This document shows, piece after piece, positions 37,091-48,412 of a stretch of DNA of 64,000 nucleotides. The notes beneath the pieces were generated by a model. The model searched no databases. It was not told where the DNA came from and saw nothing but the letters and a program-made list of their open reading frames with translations. The translations under genes were made by a program, and so were the position numbers. The stretch is taken from the NCBI GenBank assembly GCA_021464245.1, contig JADCRB010000151.1, positions 976,947 through 1,040,946 of the forward strand, written 5' to 3'. This stretch comes from Carallia brachiata. Lineage: Eukaryota; Streptophyta; Magnoliopsida; Malpighiales; Rhizophoraceae. Each line of letters opens with the position of its first letter. Position 1 is the stretch's first letter.

Positions 37091-37116
37091 AGTTAGTAAT
37101 AGGAGAAAATTATTAG

Positions 37117-37457
37117 AGTTGATATACAAAAATATCATCAACTTTATTTAAAATAATAAATCTGGTAAAAAGTAACAAATTTAACCAATTTTACTTAAAA
37201 TAATAAATTTAATAAGTAATAATTTTATATCAATAAAATTTTTTAATTTTGATGACAGATTTATAAAAATATATCTGTTTCAATAATATAGTAATCATAT
37301 AAATTAGTATCATATTATCAAAATAGATAATTTTTATTTAAAAAATTTTACAGCGTATTAGATTTGTTATATTAAGTAAAATTGGCGTTAGATTTATTAA
37401 AATTAGTATTGAATTTATTATTTTAAGTAAAATTAATGATATTTTTGTATGTTAACT
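37117..37457. mobile_element. MITE with long terminal inverted repeats
   Basis: The left end reads AGTTGATATACAAAAATATC and the inverted right end AGTTAACATACAAAAATATC. Similarity continues for over 40 bp, with AAAATAATAAAT recurring on both arms and an internal AACAAATTTAACCAATTTTA block matched on the other side. About 341 bp, non-coding, able to fold into a long hairpin. Confidence 0.7.
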
Positions 37458-37830
37458 TAAATTATTATTTTTATTATAAATTTTTTTTTATAAATATTTT
37501 ACTCAAAAAAAAATTTTTAACAAATAAATCGAAGCTCTATTAGCATATTTTTCTTTGTTACTATCCGAATTCGAGGCCAAGATACTGCAAAAATTGCCAC
37601 TTTATGGATTAACATTAGGTTACAATACTTACCTAGTTAACGGAAAAAATAAGCGAACTCATTTAAGAGAGCGTGCTGTCGGCTGTCGGCTGTCGGCTGT
37701 CGACGTGTAGAGATTTAAATTATTTAGATTATTGAATTGTAAAAAAATTATTAAATTTATTTTTTAAAAAAATTATTAATATTATTTAATTAATTATATA
37801 TTTTTTACATATTTATTTAAACGTGTCTAC

Positions 37831-37922
37831 GAAGTGGGCCTACGTAGTTAATCTGTTTTAGGTAGCCTATTTTAGTCATCGTTGGAGTTTGGAAGATTTG
37901 TGCGCACCACAGATTATATATA
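37831..37922 (+). promoter_or_regulatory. Promoter of the quinone oxidoreductase gene
   Basis: A GTGGGCCTAC site II-like element lies at about 37833-37842 and TATATATA at about 37915-37922, roughly 120 bp upstream of the ATG at 38039. Spacing fits a 5' UTR of about 90 bp. Confidence 0.5.
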
Positions 37923-38038
37923 CATATGTGCGTGGTTACTGGCACCGCCACACGTGCAGTGGCAGTTGGAGGACAGGTAACTTCTTCTTCTTTGTTCTTC
38001 TTTCTTCTATTCTCGAAACGGCGTCGGTTCTTCTGGAC

Positions 38039-40642
38039 ATGGCGGGCAAGCTTATGCATGCCGTTCGCTACGATGGCTACGGAGGTGGGGCAGCTGGATT
38101 AAAGGTTAGTTTGATGCGTCCTTTTTTTTAATAATGGAGATTTACTTTGTTGATTTTCCTTTATCGTCTAATTAATGACAAGATCTTCTCATTGGACGTT
38201 GTTTGCCCTAGTTTTGATGGTTGGGTTGAGTGAAACTCATCGTATCAATAAATCAATGGCAACTTTGCTTCGTTTTTAAGTGAAAAATGAAATGTTCTTC
38301 TTAATTAGCAATAGCCCCCTTTCCCAGACAGTGATGTAGCTGGTGGGAATGTTTGGAAGTGCTTTATCAAAGCCCTGAATATTTGCAGAATTGTACTTAT
38401 AATTATGTGCCAAATCCAATTATCCACAATGCCAGTACCAGCGCACAAATTGAGGAAAGTGTGAGGGACTTCTTATTTATTGCGTGTGTGCGCGGGTTTG
38501 CGTGCGGCCGTGTGTCCGTCTTTCTTAAATTCAAGGTAGAGGATCTGGGGAAGCAGGGTGCTACGATTAGTGATTGCCTGTCAGGAGGCTACTAGCTTTA
38601 ATGGTTAAATATATGTTTAATTTACTGCTGCTGGTTGGTTGCAGCATGTCGAAGTTCCAGTCCCGGTACCAAAGACAGATGAGGTCTTGGTAAAGATTGA
38701 AGCAACCACTCTTAATCCCGTTGATTGGAAAACTCAGAAAGGCATGTTGCGTCCTCTTTTTCCTCGCAGGTTCCCCTTCATTCCTGGTAAGGCCGTAACT
38801 TTTGGCATTTGCTTTTAAGCTATACCTAACAGAACTGTGTTTGGTTTTACGGCTGGGATTTTCTATTCTGTCCGGAGAAATAAAAATAAAAATATAAATA
38901 AATATGATCTGTATGTGGCACAGTCTGTTTGGATAATGTTTTCACTTGGGGGATTGCAAATGAGACATCTCCCTTCAGACAGAAACTTTTCTTTTCCAGT
39001 TTTCATGCATTGCTGAACCATCAACCATTTGCAGATACAGAAATATCATTTATTTGTTAACTGTTTCACAGCGACAATGGCAATGGGAAACCTGATTTAT
39101 ATTCCTTCACTAAAAGCAGAATATTCTTTGTGGTTACTCTATGATAGGCAGATTTTCTCCTATTGAAGTTCCCTGTTTTTCATATGACCCTTTATTCAAA
39201 CAATATTATTTGTTGCAACAGCAACTGATGTGGCAGGAGAGGTGGCAGAGATTGGACCAGGAGTAAAGAATTTCAAAACTGGCGACAAAGTTGTAGCTTT
39301 GCTTAGTCACTTTGTAAGTGCTCATTCAGTATTGTCATTGGCACTGTTTTCCCCTCTTCTGTAAGTTGGTTATTTCTACTTTCTCAAACATCAATGGATG
39401 GTTTGTTAGAAGTATACGTTATTATGTGAGAGCTCGCGTTGTCTTAAGTCCTGATTGTGGACGAGTAACAAAAAAGCATGAGGGGCTCTGGAAGAAAACA
39501 ATATTCTAAAGGAAAAGGAGTTAGTTGACAGAAGCATTTTGCTGATTGTAGAGCCAATTTTCTGTATCATATGTACTCAGAAACTGTAAGAAAGATGCAA
39601 ATAATGTTAAGAAAGTTCATTACAAATCTTTTGGAAACTAATGCTTGGGAGCTTCCCCCATCACTGGCATCAAAATGGCTGAAACTTGTCTCCAGCGTTT
39701 GTGGTATGTGTCTACTGGTATGTGTGTGTGCTCGATGTGCTGCGCTAATTTATAATTGCATCTTATTGAAAATTTACACGGTGTGGGAATCGTACAAACT
39801 CTCAAGTAGCCATTAGTTGCAAGCTGCTACTCAGCATACTAAAAGAACAACCATGGCGAAGATGATGATTCATCATTTCACCCCTTAATTGGAGATTTTT
39901 ATTTCTTACATTTTAATTTTGTTTTGAACTATGATATGGAACACTAATGCAGGAAGGTGGTGGCCTAGCTGAGTATGCTGTGGCCAAGGAGAGCTTGACG
40001 GTCACAAGGCCAGTTGGAGTTTCAGCGGCTGAAGGTGCTGGTTTGCCAGTTGCCGGCCTTACAGCTCACCAGGCTCTCACGCAGTCTGCTGGCATCAAGC
40101 TTGATGGAAGTGGCAGCCAGAAAAACATCCTGATTACTGCTGCCTCAGGTGGTGTGGGCAATTATGCAGTTCAATTGGCTAAACTTGGAAACATACATGT
40201 GACAGCTACTTGTGGAGCACGCAACATGGAACTAGTCAAGAGTTTAGGAGCTGATGAGGTTCTCGATTACAAGACCCCCAATGGGGCAGCATTGAAGAGT
40301 CCATCTGGTCGGAAGTATGATGCAGTGATCCACTGTGCAACAAACATTCCTTGGTCTACTTTTGAGCCTAATTTGAGTGAAAATGGGAAGGTTATAGATA
40401 TTACTCCGGGGCCCAGTTCTGTGTTGACTTTTGCTCTAAAGAAACTCACTTTTTGCAAGAAGCAGCTGGTGCCACTGCTGATGATGCCCAAAAACAGCAA
40501 CTTAGATTATCTTGTCAAACTGGTATCCGAGGGGAAGCTGAAGACAGTCATTGACTCAAAGCATCCCTTAAGCAAGGCTGAAGATGCCTGGGCGAAGAGC
40601 ATCGACGGCCATGCAACTGGAAAGATCATAGTTGAGCCCTAG
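38039..40642 (+). CDS. Chloroplast-envelope quinone oxidoreductase homologue (ceQORH-like)
   Basis: Zeta-crystallin/quinone-oxidoreductase-type medium-chain reductase. The Arabidopsis relative (ceQORH, At4g13010) sits at the inner chloroplast envelope, is imported without a cleaved transit peptide, and reduces lipid-derived enones with NADPH. Four exons, 38039-38104, 38645-38786, 39222-39313 and 39953-40642, give 329 residues, the same length as recalled for Arabidopsis. Visible features are VKIEATTLNPVDWKTQKG (GroES-like fold), PATDVAGEVAEIGPGVKNF, and the dinucleotide-binding loop AASGGVGNYAVQLAK at about 163-177. No catalytic zinc ligand set was seen, as expected for this group. The N-terminus MAGKLMHAVRYDGYGGG is not a classical transit peptide, consistent with internal targeting signals. 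Targeting is inferred from the family. Confidence 0.92.
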
Positions 40643-41335
40643 GTAAAATTGCCATCCCGAATGCTATTGAATATTGTTGTACTGTATTTATGGTCTGGGA
40701 CTGAGATGTTGTTGTCTGGGTTGAAAGAGGGTGGCATATTATCAACTATAGTAACAAGGCAGCTGATGCGTTGTTTTCTGGTCTTTGTTCTGCTTCTGTA
40801 ATTTATAAAATATGACTTTGGTTTTTTACAATTTCTGTAATTTACAACTAATGTGTTTAATCTCGACTATCTATTTTTTCTTTCTCCCTTAAAAATGTTA
40901 TTTACTCTGTTGTTTATGTTTTTTTTTTCAGAAAAAAAAAGCAGGCATATTACGTTTTTATTTTTATTTTTTTTGAAACACATTGCCAAACCGGGGAAAA
41001 GATATATGAAAAGTATCCCTATAGACTCAAAATAAAAATTGCACATTAATTCACTTAAGGAGCCAATGGTGCCTCATGTCTTTTTTTTTCTTCTTTTTTA
41101 TGTTTTTAACATAAAAATAGATTGTAGTTGGTTGGTTAGTTGTCAATAGAAGTAGGGAAAATGAGTCCATAGTCATTGCGTGGGTGTTTTGCACCTCAAC
41201 TCTGTTAAAGGGAAAAAACCACCATTAAATGGAGGAACTTGAGGGTGGTAGGGATACCATCCTGCTTGCGTAAGGTGCCAGTGCTCAAAAACCTGGTTGG
41301 TTCAATGGTCCCTCGTGTCGGAAACCTCTGGGAGA

Positions 41336-41337
41336 AA

Positions 41338-41372
<35 letters not shown>
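41336..41372. repeat. (AAAG)n microsatellite
   Basis: About nine uninterrupted tetranucleotide units. Confidence 0.9.
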
Positions 41373-41857
41373 CGACCAATGGTTTATTTTTTGAGTGCAG
41401 GCCACTGATGACTTCTCAGGAGCAAATATCCTTTGAATTTGATGGTTCCACGAGTGTCTCTTAGTAAATTACTAAATTGTTCTGCAGTGACATCTGAAAG
41501 ACTAACTTGAACCTAATTTAAGCGTAGCCTGAATTTCCAGCGGGGAATGAGACAAACAAAAGTATTTTGTCCAACTTTTTGCGTGGCCATAAATGATAGG
41601 TCTTCAGGTTCATACGCTCCGACCAAGATTCGATAGTTACGATGCTTGCAAATTTTTATTTTTTATTTTAGACTAATGGAGGCTTAAAGTCATTAAAGTC
41701 AGATTACAAAGTAAAGATCAAAACGACGACTCAGAAGGTCAGGAAACCCCAGCACAGTCCTGTTTCAACGATGCTCGTAATTTTTTTTTTTGGTTGAAAC
41801 GATGCTCGTAATTTTATTTTATTTTTGTTAATAAGAGAGTATTGCTCCTACTCCCAA

Positions 41858-41959
41858 GGTAACTTCTGAACTGTCTGGATGATTATAGTATAATCTTGTG
41901 TTACAAAGGGTAACTTCTGAACTGTCTAGATGATTACAGTATAACTTTGTGTTACAAAG
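41858..41959. repeat. 51-bp tandem duplication
   Basis: GGTAACTTCTGAACTGTCT starts each unit (41858-41908 and 41909-41959). The units differ at a few positions only. Confidence 0.8.
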
Positions 41960-42186
41960 GAGAAAAGTATGTTTAATCCCACCAAACGCCTTGACAGCTT
42001 TCGAATTACGACGATTCGTGGTCGATGCCGATAATTTAAAAGTTTTGAATTTGAATGGACGACTCACGGACCTATAAAACACAGAGTTATGAGCTTGGGT
42101 TAATGGACTGATGGAGTCCATTATATTAAAATGTGCACGCTTGGGCCAAGGCCCATGGAGATCAGGTTAAACATGGTCGTCAAGCG

Positions 42187-42841
42187 AAAGATTGCTAACT
42201 TCCAAAAAGAGAATGGCCGCGGTTTGGGGTTGAGAACAGAAGAATTGGTGGGCTACAAGCCTACTGAGGTGGGGTGGGTCAAAGTAAATGCCAATGGGGC
42301 TTAGAATGGGAATCCAGGGCCAGCGACAACAGCCAGGGTTATTAGATACCACAACTGCACATGGCTAGGTGGGCTTGTAGAAAGGATAGGCACCAGTACA
42401 GCATTCTCAGCTGAATTGTGGGGCATATGGGGGGTGGGGGGGGTTTCAACTAGCATGGCAATATCAGGTCCCCAAGGTCCGGTTGGAAGTTGATTCAAAA
42501 GTAGCTATGGAGGCAATATTGATTGGGGTGCCAGACACTTATCCGTATGCAAGCTTGATATTGAATTGTAGGGAATTGTTGGCACGAAAATGGGAGGTTC
42601 GGATATCACATATATATTAGGAAGGAAATAAGATTGCTGACTGGTTAGGAAGTTTTCCCTTCTCCCAACAGCAATTTTGTGGTGATGAGTTTGCTATTAT
42701 TTCACGTGCACCGCAGCCAGTTATTCCGCTACTGAGGCAGGACTCCATAGGTGTGAGTTGGCCAAGGATGATTCCTCCTGTAAGAACTGATTCCTTCGGC
42801 TACCCTTTTAACCAAAAAAAAAAAAAAGATCGCTAGCTTCC
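42187..42841 (+). mobile_element. 5'-truncated LINE fragment, RNase H end, with poly(A) and candidate target-site duplication
   Basis: Plus-strand translation gives a broken plant LINE-type ribonuclease H domain: GWVKVNANGA, then a stop, GNPGPATTARVIR, AFSAELWGIWGG, VRLEVDSKVAMEAIL, EGNKIADWLGSFPFSQQ and a QDSIGVSWPRMIPP tail. In-frame stops and the loss of the first catalytic Asp (VNANGA where VNxDGA is usual) show it is dead. The element ends in an A run at about 42814-42827. AAAGATTGCTAACTTCC (42187-42203) before the body and AAAGATCGCTAGCTTCC (42825-42841) after the A run agree at 15 of 17 positions and are the candidate duplication. A third similar copy follows at about 42853-42868. Confidence 0.8.
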
Positions 42842-45800
42842 GCCTGCTCGCGAAAGATTGCTAGCTCCTGTCTGCTTACCCCATGGCTTGGCTTGACGTT
42901 CATTGTAACCTAACCGTAAACAAAAAACCATCTTCTATTAACTGAAACAAAGATTTTTTAGCAGGAAAATTAAAGACAGAGATACAGCCAACATTCTCTT
43001 GACTATGGTAAGTCGGACATCGAGGTCATTCTTTTTTCAGTCATTTCTTCAAGAGCATGATAAATCCATAAACTGAAACGGCAATTACAATGTTTAACCT
43101 TCTAATCAAGAGCACAACCAAAAGAACAGAGAGTATTCACAAAATCTTAGATAAAAGAAAGGGTCCAGGCAGATCACAGGAGAAACAATTAAAAAGTTAC
43201 TCCTACTAGGAAGACAGACTTACTAAGAACAAAATAATGTAGAAAGTCGCAGCTTACTTTGGCCTAGGTCATCTCATCTCTTTCTTGGTTTTCAGAATGG
43301 ACTCACTGTTCCAGTTCCAGCTTTTATAATAGAGCCCTATCACCTCGGCAAGTTTGATCCAATAAAACTTGAATACTATCTAGAATTTCAACTCTAATTG
43401 ATCAACAAACTTTCACATCACGTCTGTTATAAAATAACCTCTAAAGAAGCTCTATAAGCGACTCCAAAAAAGTGGCATCAATGAAAGCTGGCATCAATTT
43501 GAAACGATAACTATTTTTAAAAAGAAAAGAAAAACCAGTATACAAAATAGGAATATGTTACACACCAAAGGTAAGTTTGATAAAACAAAACTATGTAATA
43601 TATATTTCACATATAAGATTGCACTTCCACCTGGTTTTTTCAGTTTCCATGTTGCTCATCTGTTCGCCACCTGCATTACCCAAAAGTGAAGGCTTTCATT
43701 GTGGAGAAGACTGACGATGGAAATATAAAAGGAGTTTGAAGCACTCACTAATTAGCAGAGATGGAGAAGAAAGAAAAAGAAAAAGAAAAAGAAATGGCTT
43801 AAGAAAGATGCAGTTGTTTGTTACTCCAAGCTAATTCGTTGACTTTCAAATAAATATAAAGGCTAATCCTTGCCAACCGAAAATCCGAGAACCAAGTTGG
43901 ACGACAATCGGCTGTATGTAACCCAACTGCATCATTAAAATGGCAGTGTTACTACACGAGGCAAAATCTCATACAAATCTTTTCAGGTGCTGCTAAGGAA
44001 CTTTTCTGATAGTAAACAATGAAAAATATAAAAGCTAAGAAATGACAAATAAAACTCGAAATGAAAATGAATCTACTTACTTTTAAAGGAGCAAGAGTCA
44101 GACAGGACGCTGCAGATGGCAAGGCATATCATATGCTCAGGTTATCTATTTATGACATTTAAAGCAACTGAATTAGAAATTTCCATATAAAAACTTCACC
44201 GTCAATCTTTCCTCAATCATCACCTTTTTTTTCCTTCTACTCTCTTCTGCTAAATTTACATGATGGAAAAATATGGATCACTTATATTGTATGTCATATT
44301 GTTGCACAATAAATATGGGAAAAGTGATAACCAAAGAAGAAATTGAAAAGATTCTGACTACACCAACAGAGAATGAACACCTTTCCTGTCCCCTCAGGGA
44401 CATGTGATATAATTGGAAAAGTCTCTAAACTTCCAGTGAAAAGGCATAATGAATAAGTTCCATATCATCATCTACCAACAAGAAATGATCGTCAACATGA
44501 ATTTGGAGCACATCAAGCCCATTCAATTGATTAGCTACTCCATCAAATTCCCACTATGCTCCTAATAGTAATCTCGACAGGGAAGACTAGGTTACAACAA
44601 ATTATGCTTTATGAGTTGCAAAAATTAGTCAGCAATACAAAACCAGTCGACAATATAAAGGTCTCAGTCATAAAAGCATGAAGAAAATAATTTCCACACC
44701 AGAAGAATATGCTAAAGTGAGCCCAACGTCTTTTTCAGTCCCATAGAATACATCATAGCTTAAATATGATGAATATTGACAGAAACGGAGCCACAGGAAT
44801 CAGATACAAAAAGACCATAATTCTTAGCTGATACTTAAGACTTTAGAAACACTGGCATGTAATCATATGCTGGTGCAACACCATCCCTTTCAAGAACATA
44901 GCATACAATCCATACACCTATAGAGGGATAGACGAGATAGAGTAACATACCTTTACTAATCCTTAATTACCTACGGCATAGGTATAAACATACTACTACA
45001 CCTGTGGAAAGCACATTCTGTATGAAGATAGCTCTTGCTGATCATGGAGGGATGGGGAAGCAACCTGGGAAGACTGTCAATGACATTGTAAACTGAAGAT
45101 TGCTTTTATGATCATCAATGCTTACTTCCACAATGTTTATTGACGTTATCCACTTCCGAACCACTTACTACTTATAAGGGTTGTTATGTGCAATGATAAT
45201 CTCTAGTTGGTCCATGTGAGTCTGGATCAAAATAACAGTTATCATCCTACAATTCATTAAACCACCTCATGAATTCATTAAACAAAAGTAAACAGAAAAG
45301 CAGTCCTAAAACAAATGACAAATTAAAGCCTGAAAAAGTATGTAAAATGTATAGAAGACTTTAGAAAATAATGTTATACCAAAAAATTTTCAAAGAAACT
45401 TCTACTGGATGCGAGGTAAACACAGCTAATGAAATCTATCATTACTTGCACAATCATTACTGGCACCACTAGTCTCTATTATCACTAGCACAAACCTTCA
45501 GAGGTTGTGTTATGGGGAACAAACCGAAAACAGAAACCCCTACTGAAAAGCCCCAAGATAAGTCCAAAACAGTTTGCTGACATGTAGAAGAGTATGGAGA
45601 TCAAGATTTTGTAATCATAGCGATGATGCCAAACAAAGATAACTAGTAATGCCAACGTTTAAATATTGAACTTTACGATTCCACTTCAACATTAAAACAT
45701 GTTCAATATTTGCAGTAAAGAACCTCGAAAAGAACAAAGAAAATAGAGTTGAGATTTTGTAAAACATGCTATAAAAGATAAATTATTTATTTACTTAACA

Positions 45801-48130
45801 AATATAGATGAACAAACCAAAGAATAATGATGAGGTAACCACGACTCAACGATACATTCCCACCGATGCAGCAACAGTAGAGTAATTGCGATCCTTGCAT
45901 CTATCTGTCCTTGAATTTTGCATGCTGAACACTCTCCTAAAACAGAAAGAAGAAGATTAACATCAGAATATTAAATAAAACATAGATGAACACGAAGTTA
46001 TTATCCAGTTACGTAAAAATATACACGAACAAAACCACTAGTAATACTAGGGTACCAAGAACTAAACAAACACTTCGCCACTGAAGTTTTCGCAACACAG
46101 GGTAACTGCAATCTCTGCAAGTATCTGTCCTTGACTTCCCATTAGTTGCATCATTTTTTATTTTTTGCGTCATTCTATAAAGAAAAGACATCATAAACAT
46201 GGTTGATGATGCCAGGAACAGTCATGGATAATTCTGTCAAATTTAATTGCAAAAGCTAAACCACCTTAAAGCAAAACTGATTAAAAAATTTGCACCAGAA
46301 AAGGATTGGGTTGGAGACTTAATAAAAACGTGCAACCAAAGCTATGTATACTGCTTAAAGATAGATAATTATAGGTTGATGTGAATCAAACGTAAAAGAA
46401 AAAAATTTGTTGCTATCAATAACAAGAAAATAATCAGATTGCATGAAAAGGAGAACCAAGGAATCAGGTCTGAAAAGAAGTTTAATATCAAAATACAGAT
46501 GAACAAATTTAGATTAATATCAAAACAGAAAGAAGAAGCTTACAATCAGACTATAAAATAAACAAGTTAACAAATATAGGTGAACATGGACTTATTATCA
46601 AGTTGCTTAAAATATATGGATGAACAAAACCAACAGTAATACTACTGGTAACAAGACTTCAACAAACGCTTAACCACTAAATGACGAGCAAACATAGGGT
46701 AATTGTGATCATAGTACGTATCTGTTCTTGGCGTTGCCAAACACCCAGTTGGTTGCATCATTCAGTAAAGAAAATACATCTTCGAGGTCTTGATGAACCT
46801 AGCAGATGAGAAAAATTAAATCGCAAAAGATAATTCCCATGGAAAGAAATTCTGCACCAAAAAAGGAAAGACGAGAATTGAGAGGGAGACTTTGATGAAA
46901 ACGTGAAAAAAAAAAAAAAAAAAAAAACTTGTATGCTCCTTCAACATGGGTAACTGTACCTTACCGTGAAATCAAAACTAAAAAGTGAAGTCTTGTTAGT
47001 AAGAATAACAAGATAACAATAAGAAAACAAAAGGGAGAACGAAGGAACAAAATTTCCAAATAAAGACTTACCCACAGATATATATTAATAAAATTAGTGT
47101 CGATGCTAATGATCCCAAAACTTGCGTACGTAGTCAATGAAACAAAAACTACGGAGAATTTGAGATCGCAGTGTGTACCTGCCCAGGAGCGCTGTATCAT
47201 GCATGAATTTATGATGCATCATTCAGTAACAGAAAGACATCGTAGAAAACCGGAAATCTTGATGACCACAGCACTTAAGTGATTATTTTGTGAAAAATAA
47301 AACATTTGCAGACAGAAGTTCCGAGGAAAACAAAATAAATGAAGGGTTTTACACAATGTGGAGGGAAAAAAAAATCAAATTAAAGAATGGACAAATGTGA
47401 GTTACTGAAAAAACAACGTTAGAAAGAAAAAAAAGACAACCCCCCCCCCCCCAAAAAAAAGAACCAAAAAAAAGAGAGAGGGAGGGAGAAAAATAATAAA
47501 ACAGAAAGAGAAAGATTAATCGCTAGCAAAATACAGAAGAACAAAATTAAACAGCATAGAGAAAGAATGAAAGACGGAAAAAGAAGAAAGAAAGAAAAGA
47601 AAGGGTAGGCGCAGAGACTTACGTAGTCCACGCTCAAGTTGTCCCACAACCTTCTCCGACGGCCGCTCCAGTTCACCGGTTCTCTCCCCCGTCACAATTA
47701 CAAATGAGGCGGCTAAAAATTGGAATTATCAAGAAATCGTCCAGAGAATGAATTCGAGAGGACGGAGGAACGCACGCGGTAGATCTCGACTCTCTTCCTT
47801 TTGGTTTCTTTGAATCAGGCGCTGTCTCAACTTGGGTACGTCGTTTGCGCAATTTCACTGCATCTCTCTCAACAGTGGAAAATTTTTAGTTGTAACCGTA
47901 GACAAACAGACGGACGGACAGACAGACAGACACATTGCCACTACTCGCCAACAAAAACAAAATAAGAAAAACAAGGGAAAAAAAATGGAAGAAAAAAGGA
48001 AATCTTGAAAAATAAAGCATGATAGAAGAGAAGAAGAAGAAGAAGAAGAAGAAAAGAGACCTTCAAATAAATCAGAATCGCAATGCTTTTACTTGTAAAT
48101 TGCGCAGACAGAAATTGTTCCATCCTCCAA
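42842..48130 (-). other. Unrecognised gene-like locus with diverged tandem units (possible lncRNA or decayed gene)
   Basis: About 5.3 kb with no recognised protein. The minus strand shows exon-like segments. A leader near 48120-48057 reads MEQFLSAQFTSKSIAILIYL before a weak splice site. 47858-47673 reads as a basic open stretch (KLRKRRTQVETAPDSKKPKG) without an ATG. A possible last exon near 43674-43615 follows a GCAG acceptor. In between, diverged repeat units at about 45.8-47.3 kb carry a hydrophobic tail. I could not assemble one continuous frame. A GAA microsatellite lies at about 48028-48052 and C and A homopolymers near 47440-47460. Confidence 0.25.
45780..47260 (-). repeat. Four diverged repeat units with hydrophobic-tail coding potential
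   Basis: Units at about 45780-45950, 45965-46200, 46555-46790 and 47060-47260 share, on the minus strand, a block with AATGATGCA, GGACAGATA, and TTACCC and a hydrophobic 3' part. Translations resemble each other: LVLLVVLFVYIF (intact 63-residue frame at 46009-46200), VVLLLVLFIHIF and SLFFGLFIYIC in broken copies. Spacing is irregular and identity is moderate, so this is an old local duplication. Whether any copy is translated is unknown. Confidence 0.45.
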
Positions 48131-48223
48131 GACAGACGGGGAGGGAGGGAGGAACAGAACTGAAGAGAATACGCCCGTTCCCTACAGCTCTCAAACTGTT
48201 AATTGTTATATCAGTTTGGGACC

Positions 48224-48412
48224 GTTTGGGACCGTTAGTTGTTATATTTAGTATTTATATTATTACGAATTTATTTATTTTTATAATAAAATTTATAATT
48301 TTATATAAAAAATTTTTTTAATTTTTTATATTATATTTTATTAAATTTATTATAAAAATAAATAAAATTATCGCAATATGTATATCAAATCATTACTAAT
48401 ATGCATCTAAAC
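48224..48412. mobile_element. MITE related to the element at 28.8 kb
   Basis: Read on the minus strand, the right end begins GTTTAGATGCATATTAGTAA and continues with TTTGATATACATATTGCGAT and an ATAATAAATTTAATAAAATA block, closely following the 28.8-kb element. The left end carries GTTTGGGACC, with a duplicated GTTTGGGACC just before it (48214-48223). Confidence 0.65.

Larger units (their letters stand above)
35479..37830. other. Intergenic, AT-rich, transposon-bearing
   Basis: Contains two MITE-like elements (36914-37090 and 37117-37457) and a short GGCTGTC repeat at about 37676-37701. No supported gene; frames such as 36219-36419 lack recognisable features. Confidence 0.5.
40643..42186. other. 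Intergenic
   Basis: 3' UTR of the oxidoreductase gene to about 40860, then AT-rich sequence. An AAAG microsatellite lies at about 41336-41372. A two-unit 51-bp repeat lies at 41858-41959. No supported gene. Confidence 0.5.

Noticed and set aside
46009..46200. 63-codon membrane peptide as a confident gene
   Set aside because: It belongs to a diverged repeat array with broken sister copies and lacks a supported promoter, so it is reported only as part of the repeat.
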